A DNA stretch of 28,324 nt from a virus: the IMG/VR virus record IMGVR_UViG_3300030331_002600, positions 1 to 28,324 of that record; one strand, written 5' to 3'. Made by a program: the position numbers and the translations under genes. Positions within the stretch are counted from its first letter, which is position 1; the number at the start of each line of letters is the position of its first letter. The notes beneath the pieces are model-generated. The model was given only the letters and a program-made list of their open reading frames with translations. It searched no databases and was not told where the DNA came from. Shown one piece after another: positions 12,247 to 18,325 of this stretch.

Positions 12247-12345
12247 ATGTCGTGTCGTTCTCGCCTCGTCTCGTTTGGTTTTAGAATTAACATTGGTTAC
12301 CGGGCCCTGCGGGGCCAGACCCATCCCAGGCTGTTGCGTAGATAA
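12247..12345 (+). CDS. tiny Arg-rich peptide (32 aa)
   Basis: ATG 12247 sits seven bases after a strong AAAAGGAG (12232-12239), and its stop overlaps the next ATG as TAATG, two signs of real translation. The product, MSCRSRLVSFGFRINIGYRA plus a basic tail, has many arginines; its start is encoded by the CTCGTTCTCG-type repeat. A GC hairpin (GGCCC 12303-12307 with GGGCC 12312-12316) lies inside the frame. Function unknown; the peptide could also serve to couple translation to the next frame. Confidence 0.48.
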   Translation: MSCRSRLVSFGFRINIGYRALRGQTHPRLLRR

Positions 12346-12449
12346 TGATACATTTATTTGGATTTTTACTGCTGGCATACCTGTTAGCTCCTAGGTTTGG
12401 TAACCTCGTTCTCGTACTGATTATGTTGATTTTCTTATATCTTAAGTGA
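12345..12449 (+). CDS. single-pass membrane peptide (34 aa)
   Basis: It begins at a TAATG junction and encodes MIHLFGFLLLAYLLAPRFGN followed by LVLVLIMLIFLYLK, a chain that is almost entirely hydrophobic with one Arg in the middle. It could form one long or two short membrane segments. The LVLV stretch is encoded by a copy of the CTCGTTCTCGT repeat. No Shine-Dalgarno of its own, consistent with coupling to the upstream peptide. Confidence 0.48.
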   Translation: MIHLFGFLLLAYLLAPRFGNLVLVLIMLIFLYLK

Positions 12450-12522
12450 TTCACGAGCTGCCGTGCTTCAGGCACGGGATTCTGGTGGTCGGCTAGTTTA
12501 GAATTATTCTAAAAAATAGTTC

Positions 12523-12550
12523 TTGCTATATTGATGGGATATGATAAGAT
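12523..12550 (+). promoter_or_regulatory. promoter with ATGGGATAT spacer element
   Basis: TTGCTA (12523-12528), 16-base spacer, TAAGAT (12545-12550) with an extended TGn. The spacer contains ATGGGATAT (12534-12542), the inverse of the element at 6338 and 11686, placed directly before the -10. It serves the gene at 12575. Layout is nearly identical to the promoter at 13207. Confidence 0.6.
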
Positions 12551-12574
12551 GAAGAAACTAACAAAGGAGAGAAA

Positions 12575-13000
12575 ATGGGACTAGACCAACACGCACATTT
12601 AAGAGGTCATAAGGTAAATTGGGAAAAATACTTTGATGATGACAAAGAGGAAACAGAAAAAGTTTTCGTTTGGAGAAAGCACGCAAGACTACAACAATTT
12701 ATGTCGTGCAAGTGGGCAGAACAGAACCCCAAAATAGAAGTTGAGGGGTTTCTCAAGCATCTCGGTTTCAATGCCGACCAAGACACGCCTTGTTACATGA
12801 CAAAGGAAGTTGTGCAGGAGCTGGGGGAATGTATCAAAAATGGCTTTAAGGATTATGTCGCAACAGATGGTTTCTTTTGGGGACAACAATTTCAGAAAGA
12901 GAGTGTCAAAGAATACAAAGAGCAGGACATTAAATTTCTTAAATTCTGTGAGCAGGCGATAGATGAGAAAAAGGTCGTTGAATATTGGTGTAGCTGGTAA
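12575..13000 (+). CDS. conserved phage protein of unknown function (MGLDQ type)
   Basis: The protein has 141 residues. The opening MGLDQHAHLRG, the central VFVWRKHARLQQFM, and YVATDGFFWGQQFQ near residues 94-107 define a recognisable phage family with many Trp, His and Tyr residues. Members are sometimes annotated as phosphoglycerate kinase, but no kinase feature is visible here and I do not endorse that name. A strong AAAGGAG precedes the ATG and a dedicated promoter lies at 12523-12550. Its stop overlaps the next ATG (TAATG). Confidence 0.8.
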   Translation: MGLDQHAHLRGHKVNWEKYFDDDKEETEKVFVWRKHARLQQFMSCKWAEQNPKIEVEGFLKHLGFNADQDTPCYMTKEVVQELGECIKNGFKDYVATDGFFWGQQFQKESVKEYKEQDIKFLKFCEQAIDEKKVVEYWCSW

Positions 13001-13203
13001 TGTCGAAAAATAAAAAAGCAGAGGCGACAGTTGTCGCCTCGCCTCGGTCTCAACCTCGTAAGAGAGGTCAGATTGAACAAGATAGAGTTACAGCAGAGTT
13101 AACCCAAATGGCAGGCAGATTGAAAAAAATAGTTGGGAGTGATTTTATACAACTTGAGGTTGAACCAATACTTTTAAAATTAGACAAAAAAAAGTTAAAT
13201 TAA
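13000..13203 (+). CDS. small basic protein
   Basis: A 67-residue protein coupled by TAATG to the preceding gene. The N-terminal 25 residues are basic and disordered-looking (SKNKKAEATVVASPRSQPRK); the remainder is helical (QDRVTAELTQMAGRLKKIV). Codons 8-14 contain a near-perfect palindrome, GAGGCGACA-GT-TGTCGCCTC (13021-13040). The shape suits a small DNA-binding or scaffold-type helper; no family recognised. Confidence 0.72.
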   Translation: MSKNKKAEATVVASPRSQPRKRGQIEQDRVTAELTQMAGRLKKIVGSDFIQLEVEPILLKLDKKKLN

Positions 13204-13206
13204 CTA

Positions 13207-13234
13207 TTGCAATAGATATGGGATATGATAAGAG
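13207..13234 (+). promoter_or_regulatory. promoter with ATGGGATAT spacer element
   Basis: TTGCAA (13207-13212), 16-base spacer, TAAGAG (13229-13234) with extended TGn, serving the gene at 13265. ATGGGATAT at 13218-13226 occupies the same position relative to the -10 as in the promoter at 12523. Both are followed by ACTAACAAAGGAG before the start codon. Confidence 0.58.
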
Positions 13235-13264
13235 TTAGTGGTCAAACTAACAAAGGAGTTAAAA

Positions 13265-13591
13265 ATGACACAAGCAATAAAAAAGCTAAAGCAGGACGAA
13301 AAAAAAGTAGTTCTAGCTTATGCTCAATTAAAGCTAAAGTCTAATAGACTAGCTAAAGAGTTAGACACAATGAAACAAAATATTGTTAATGTGTTTGACA
13401 GAACCAACCAAAATTTAATTATTGTTCAGGATGAGGGCGGTAATTCTTTTGGAGTTCAAAAAATAAATCGTAAGCGTAAGAAATTTGAAACAGCAAATTT
13501 TAAAATTGCACATAACGATTTATTCAACAAGTTCACTACCGAGATTGTTTATAGTGAATACAAAGCAATAGGAGATACTAATGACAAATAG
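13265..13591 (+). CDS. unknown protein with N-terminal coiled coil
   Basis: ATG 13265 follows AAAGGAG; a longer frame from 13238 lacks a site. The 108-residue product begins with about 45 residues of lysine-rich helix (KKLKQDEKKVVLAYAQLKLK onwards) likely to form a coiled coil, followed by a beta-like part (NLIIVQDEGGNSFGVQKI) and a basic stretch (NRKRKKF). It overlaps the next gene by 11 bases. Function unknown. Confidence 0.75.
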   Translation: MTQAIKKLKQDEKKVVLAYAQLKLKSNRLAKELDTMKQNIVNVFDRTNQNLIIVQDEGGNSFGVQKINRKRKKFETANFKIAHNDLFNKFTTEIVYSEYKAIGDTNDK

Positions 13592-13832
13592 TTTAATTAA
13601 TATTGCTCAAGTATTGAGTGAACGAGTTAGCAATAACAAGCCGACTGAAAAATCAGCGTTGCACATAGACGCTAATGGCAAAAAACAACTCAACTACGAA
13701 ATTATGTTTCAACTACTCCAAGGAGAGGTTGAGAAACATATTCTCGAGAACCAAGGCAACCAAGTCGTTGATGAGTTCAAACAAAAAATATTAGATAAGT
13801 TTTCTACACTTATCCAACAACTAAATAATTAA
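13581..13832 (+). CDS. unknown helical protein
   Basis: An 83-residue protein with GGAG at 13571-13574, six bases ahead of ATG 13581. Largely helical with Gln- and Lys-rich C-terminus (EFKQKILDKFSTLIQQLN). It is the last gene before a perfect GC hairpin and the terminase large subunit. No family recognised. Confidence 0.74.
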   Translation: MTNSLINIAQVLSERVSNNKPTEKSALHIDANGKKQLNYEIMFQLLQGEVEKHILENQGNQVVDEFKQKILDKFSTLIQQLNN

Positions 13833-13845
13833 CATCGTTGTACTG

Positions 13846-13866
13846 ATGGCGCGTTTATCGCGCCAT
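13846..13866. promoter_or_regulatory. perfect 8-bp GC hairpin before terL
   Basis: ATGGCGCG (13846-13853), loop TTTAT, CGCGCCAT (13859-13866). Very stable but without a T-run, so either a weak terminator, an mRNA stabiliser or a protein-binding site between the accessory and late modules. Confidence 0.5.
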
Positions 13867-14003
13867 TGGTGTATCCAAGGCTCACCTGTAGCTACAAAAT
13901 GCAGAAGGTTGTGCCTGGCAAAAAACCGCGTAAAATGCGCTGTGCATTTTGCAAAAGAGGTTTACAAAGCAATATACATAAATATACTAAGGACCCAAAC
14001 GGT

Positions 14004-15482
14004 ATGAACTTAGAAAACCTTACAGAAGATGAATTAAAAGATTTAATTTTGCAAAAGCAATTGCAGTGGATCAAGTTATGCCAAGATGATTTTTTAATTT
14101 TTGCTCAAACAGTTTGGCAAGATTTTATTTATCGTAAAACAAAGGACCCAAAAAGATATGGGCACCATCAAATAATAGCTGAAGAGTTTCAAAAAATAGC
14201 GGCCAATAAAGAAAAAAGGCTCATTATCAATATGCCACCAAGACATACTAAATCAGAATTTGCATCTTATTTATTCCCCGCATGGATGATTGGTAGGAAT
14301 CCTAAGATGAAAATAATGCAGGTATCACACAATGCGGAACTCGCTACAAGATTCGGTAGCAAAGTTCGTAATTTAATGAATACCAAGGAGTATAAACAGA
14401 TCTTCGGAAATGTTACACTAAGAGAAGATAGTAAGGCAAAAGGCCGTTGGGAGACAAATCATGGTGGCGAATATTTTGCAGCGGGGGTTGGCGGTTCTAT
14501 CACAGGACGAGGGGCGGATTTGCTTATTATCGATGACCCACATACTGAACAAGACTCAATGTCTGATTCTGCTATGGATAGAGCTTATGACTGGTATTCA
14601 TCAGGACCTAGACAACGTTTACAACCAGGTGGAAGAATTTGTGTTGTGATGACAAGATGGGCTACTGATGATTTAACAGGAAGGCTCATTAAGGCTCAAT
14701 CTGAGCCTAAAGCAGATAAATGGAAAGTTATAGAGTTTCCTGCAATACTTCCTAACGATCAACCTGTATGGCCTGAATATTGGTCGAAAGAAGATTTGGA
14801 AGCTGTCAAAGCTTCGGTGTCCGTAAAAAATTGGAATGCACAATACATGCAAGATCCTACTTCAGAAGAAGGTGCAATCATAAAACGCGAGTGGTGGCAA
14901 AATTGGGATAAAGAATATACGCCAAAACTTTTACACGTTATACAAAGTTACGATACAGCATTTTCTAAAAAAGAGTCAGCGGACTATTCAGCCATAACCA
15001 CTTGGGGTATTTTTGAACCTGTAGAGGGTTATGAAAAATGTATAATACTTTTAGATGCAATGAAGGGTAGGTATGATTTTCCTGATTTAAAAAATGTTGC
15101 ATTAGAGCAATATCATTACTGGGAACCGGAAACTGTAATTATTGAGGCTAAAGCCTCAGGGCAGCCTTTGATACATGAGCTAAGGAGAGCAGGGATACCG
15201 GTCATCGATTACGTCCCTGCAAGAGGTAGAGATAAACACACTAGAATAAACAGTTGTGCTCCTGTTTTTGAATCGGGTATGGTATATGCCCCTTTAGATC
15301 AAAACTATGCTCAAGAAGTTGTTGAAGAATGTGCAGCTTTTCCAAATGGCCAATTTGATGACTATGTTGATAGTATGACACAAGCTGTGTTAAGATACAG
15401 ACAAGGAGGATTTGTATCAACTTACTCTGACGATTGGGATGAACCCAATTTTAAAGTAGAGAAAGAATATAAATATTATTAA
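14004..15482 (+). CDS. terL: terminase large subunit
   Basis: ATPase/nuclease motor of DNA packaging, 492 residues from ATG 14004 (AAGGA ten bases upstream). Walker A-like MPPRHTKS at residues 77-84, Walker B LLIIDDPH at 173-180, coupling segment VVMTRWATDDLTGRL at 214-228. The RNase H-type nuclease has its first aspartate in QSYDTAFS (D317) and the last in the FDDYVDSM segment near the C-terminus. The frame is open a further 46 codons upstream (to a TTG at 13866), with three cysteines including CAFC. That extension has no ATG with a ribosome site but cannot be excluded. Confidence 0.95.
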   Translation: MNLENLTEDELKDLILQKQLQWIKLCQDDFLIFAQTVWQDFIYRKTKDPKRYGHHQIIAEEFQKIAANKEKRLIINMPPRHTKSEFASYLFPAWMIGRNPKMKIMQVSHNAELATRFGSKVRNLMNTKEYKQIFGNVTLREDSKAKGRWETNHGGEYFAAGVGGSITGRGADLLIIDDPHTEQDSMSDSAMDRAYDWYSSGPRQRLQPGGRICVVMTRWATDDLTGRLIKAQSEPKADKWKVIEFPAILPNDQPVWPEYWSKEDLEAVKASVSVKNWNAQYMQDPTSEEGAIIKREWWQNWDKEYTPKLLHVIQSYDTAFSKKESADYSAITTWGIFEPVEGYEKCIILLDAMKGRYDFPDLKNVALEQYHYWEPETVIIEAKASGQPLIHELRRAGIPVIDYVPARGRDKHTRINSCAPVFESGMVYAPLDQNYAQEVVEECAAFPNGQFDDYVDSMTQAVLRYRQGGFVSTYSDDWDEPNFKVEKEYKYY

Positions 15483-16396
15483 TGGTAGGAATACTTAGAG
15501 GAACTTTTGCTGGTGTTTTAAAATCTGCGGTTAAAAAAGCTAAACAAAAGCAAAGAGCAAAAAAGGCTTTAGAATCAGGAAAAAAATTATCACCAAGAAC
15601 AGTTCAACAATATACATTTGACGCTGGACTAAAAAGGAAAAAAACACTTAGCAAAATTCAGAGGAATAGATTAAAAAGGGGCGAAACTAAATCAGTTAAA
15701 GCTTACAATATACGGGTAAAAGATGCAGAGGTAAAATTAGTTCCTTTTAAAAAACAAAGTCAGGTAGGAGAAACGTTTCAAACACATAGAGTTAGAAGTA
15801 GGAAAGGTAGAATGGCTGCGGGGTTAACTAAATCTGATAGGTTGCCAAGTCCACTCCCAACCTTAGAGCGTTTGTATAAAGGAGATATTCAACGTGGCAC
15901 AAAAAAAGACTACGGATTGACTAGAATGTATTTAAGGAATAGACTGTCAGATGTGAAGAAAAAGAAAAAAGGCGGTATAATGAAAAGAAAAATGTATTTA
16001 TCAGGTGGCCAAGCTAAATTGGACAAGAACAAAAATAATAAAATTGATGCTGAAGATTTTAAAATCCTTAGAGCAGAAAAAGCAAAAGGCAGAGGTATGG
16101 GTCTTCAAGATGAAAAATTAAAACCAGGCAAAGTTAAAAAAGCAGCTTTAGGTGCGCTAGCATTAGGTTTTGGTGCTAAAAAAATATTTGACAAAATAAA
16201 AGGAAAGAAAAAATCAGTTAAGATGCCTGGTATGAGTGGAATTATGCCAGGAGAGACTGTTGCTGATCTTTATAAGAAAAAAATGAAAGGCATGATGGGT
16301 GGTGGCATGATGATGAGACCCATGGGTTATAAAGCAGGTAAATCTGTAAAAGTAAAATGCAAACTGGGTAGAAACAAACCTACAAAAATGTATTAA
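15482..16396 (+). CDS. basic virion-type protein with an EF-hand loop
   Basis: A 304-residue, extremely lysine/arginine-rich protein starting at a TAATG junction with terL. Residues 181-192 (DKNKNNKIDAED) form a canonical EF-hand calcium loop, with D/N at positions 1, 3, 5, isoleucine at 8 and D at 9 and 12. The C-terminus is Gly/Met-rich (KGMMGGGMMMRPMGYKAG) and basic. Position between terL and portal suggests a structural or DNA-associated internal head protein, possibly calcium-stabilised. No catalytic domain seen. Role is inferred. Confidence 0.75.
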   Translation: MVGILRGTFAGVLKSAVKKAKQKQRAKKALESGKKLSPRTVQQYTFDAGLKRKKTLSKIQRNRLKRGETKSVKAYNIRVKDAEVKLVPFKKQSQVGETFQTHRVRSRKGRMAAGLTKSDRLPSPLPTLERLYKGDIQRGTKKDYGLTRMYLRNRLSDVKKKKKGGIMKRKMYLSGGQAKLDKNKNNKIDAEDFKILRAEKAKGRGMGLQDEKLKPGKVKKAALGALALGFGAKKIFDKIKGKKKSVKMPGMSGIMPGETVADLYKKKMKGMMGGGMMMRPMGYKAGKSVKVKCKLGRNKPTKMY

Positions 16397-16405
16397 GGGG
16401 GATTT

Positions 16406-18325
16406 ATGTCCCTCAAAGGTTTATTCCAACTTGGGAAAAGACTTCTAAAAGGCAAAAAAGAATCAGCGACACCGGCTACCGGACAACAGCAAAAGCTTCT
16501 TACATACGAAAAAAAAGCTCCACAAGAAACTGGTTTAGAATTAGCCACAAAGGAAATACGTAATCCTCCAATAGTAAGAAAACAAACTAAAGCGTTATAC
16601 ATGGGCGATGACGTTGCCCCTGCTTTCGGTTCTTCTACTTACGATTGGGCAATGAAGATTGGTCCTGGTAGATACACAGCTGATGAATGGTTGAATCATT
16701 TAACATCAACAAGAAAAGAAAATTTTAAAATATTTGGCAAAGCCGCTCAAAGAAAAGTAAGAGATCCTAAAAAATTTACATATGATAGTGGACCATTTGC
16801 AGGCAAGCAAGCCGTTGTTACATCTGACGAATTATTTGATAGCAATTTAGCTATATTTAATAGTGCTGGTGATTTGACTGGCGGTCTTTTGTTTGCTGCT
16901 AAAAAGTTTGGATTAAAACTTGATGCAAATGAAATAGGTGCAATGATTAAGTTAAATCCAATCAATAGATTAAAAGCAGTAGAGCTTGGTGTGCCTGACG
17001 ATGCCATTGAACAATTAATTACAAAATCCAAATCAATAACTAAACAATTAGATTTTATTGCAAACAAATATCCTGGAACAGACATAGGTAATTCTTTAAG
17101 AGATGCTGTATATCAATTGAGAGCTTTAACATCATCTACATATACAGGCAGTGTAAACTCAGTTATTACAAAATTTAAAAACTCAGTAAGAGCAGCTAGA
17201 GACGGTACAAGTATAAATCAAAGCGATTTTAAAAATTTGAATAGAGCGATTGGTGAAGTTGATGAAGCTGCAGCAAAAGTAACAAACAGACAAAATAAAA
17301 CACAATATGCTAATGAGGAGGGGTATACTTTACCTGGTGGTAAAAATTATAGGGAAACTATATTTAGACTTGATGAGGAAATTCCAACAAATCGAAATGC
17401 TTTTACATCGCCCAAACATTTTTCAGAACAAGGTAAAAATCAAATATATCACGTTAGATTTGACACAAGGGTTACACCGGATGGAAAAAAAGCTTTATTG
17501 ATACATGAAATACAATCAGACGTAAACCAAGCTATTGCAAAACAGTTAACAAAGGCTCAACAATTAGACGGCAGAAATAGAGTGAATCCCTTTAATGCAG
17601 ATATAGAAATAAATTTATTAATAAGTGAAAGAGCAAAAATAAGTGCTAGATTAAATAAAGCACTATCAGAGCAAGACATTGGTGGCATTAATGCAAACAC
17701 TAAAATTTTAAATGATGTGCAAACAAAAATAAGTAATCTTATACAAAGAAATCCAAAGAGGAGGGATTACTTTCCTATGGTCGAGGCAGATCAATATGGA
17801 GATCATGCTTTAAAATATTTATTGAATAAGGCAGCCAAGGAAAATGTTGATTTTGTAGCCGTTGCACCCTTTGAAAGATTAAGTATGAGACAAGGATATA
17901 AAGCAGGTAATGAAAGATTTTATGGTTATGCCAACGGTAAAGGTATCAATAATAAAGGTAGTTCTGTAATGGCTAATGTTATGAAAAGGGCTGCTAAATT
18001 TTATGATTCTAAAACAGAAACTATAAAATTAAATTTATCTGACCCAAAAAAACCTTATAAAAGTATTGGTAAAAAAGAGATGACATACCCAGATGACCAC
18101 AAATTCGGTGGTAAAAAAATTAATAGTATAGTTCATGGAGAGGCAAGTGATGTTCAACAGCAAGGATTTAGATTTATAGAAGATGGAAATCCAAACTTGT
18201 ATTTTGATGCGTTTGCCGTTAAGGTCTCTCCATTGATGAGATACACACAAAAAACCTATAAGGCCAAAGGAGGCTTAGTGGTGGATATGTTTAAACCAAT
18301 AGGGTACAATAGAGCATGGCTATAG
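16406..18325 (+). CDS. large unknown phage protein (polyvalent-protein-like domain)
   Basis: A 639-residue protein with AAGGGGG directly before ATG 16406. The N-terminal half is helical, basic and without recognised motifs. Residues about 346-375 (YHVRFDTRVTPDGKKALLIH then EIQSD) and 451-495 (DYFPMVEADQYGDHALKYLL and FVAVAPFERLSM) resemble a module I recall from large phage polyvalent or ejection-type proteins, where a conserved EIQSD precedes an aromatic-rich block. Enzymatic activity is not established. Location between terL and portal suggests a protein injected with, or packaged beside, the DNA. The domain similarity is from memory and should be treated as tentative. Confidence 0.7.
   Translation: MSLKGLFQLGKRLLKGKKESATPATGQQQKLLTYEKKAPQETGLELATKEIRNPPIVRKQTKALYMGDDVAPAFGSSTYDWAMKIGPGRYTADEWLNHLTSTRKENFKIFGKAAQRKVRDPKKFTYDSGPFAGKQAVVTSDELFDSNLAIFNSAGDLTGGLLFAAKKFGLKLDANEIGAMIKLNPINRLKAVELGVPDDAIEQLITKSKSITKQLDFIANKYPGTDIGNSLRDAVYQLRALTSSTYTGSVNSVITKFKNSVRAARDGTSINQSDFKNLNRAIGEVDEAAAKVTNRQNKTQYANEEGYTLPGGKNYRETIFRLDEEIPTNRNAFTSPKHFSEQGKNQIYHVRFDTRVTPDGKKALLIHEIQSDVNQAIAKQLTKAQQLDGRNRVNPFNADIEINLLISERAKISARLNKALSEQDIGGINANTKILNDVQTKISNLIQRNPKRRDYFPMVEADQYGDHALKYLLNKAAKENVDFVAVAPFERLSMRQGYKAGNERFYGYANGKGINNKGSSVMANVMKRAAKFYDSKTETIKLNLSDPKKPYKSIGKKEMTYPDDHKFGGKKINSIVHGEASDVQQQGFRFIEDGNPNLYFDAFAVKVSPLMRYTQKTYKAKGGLVVDMFKPIGYNRAWL

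Larger units (their letters stand above)
11298..12425 (+). repeat. dispersed CTCGTTCTCGT(TT) repeat family
   Basis: Copies on the plus strand at 11298-11310, 11375-11387, 11399-11411, 11478-11488, 11557-11570 (one extra T), 11587-11600 (TCGTTCTCGTTTTA), 12255-12276 (degenerate double) and 12415-12425. Two copies share the longer tail AAGAAAGG. All are in one orientation and none was found elsewhere in the window. They fall both in genes, where they are read in all three frames, and between genes, so selection appears to act at DNA or RNA level. Confidence 0.75.

Noticed and set aside
12575-13000. Phosphoglycerate kinase label for the MGLDQ protein
   Set aside because: Nothing in the sequence resembles the kinase's nucleotide-binding or hinge features, and at 141 residues it is far too short.
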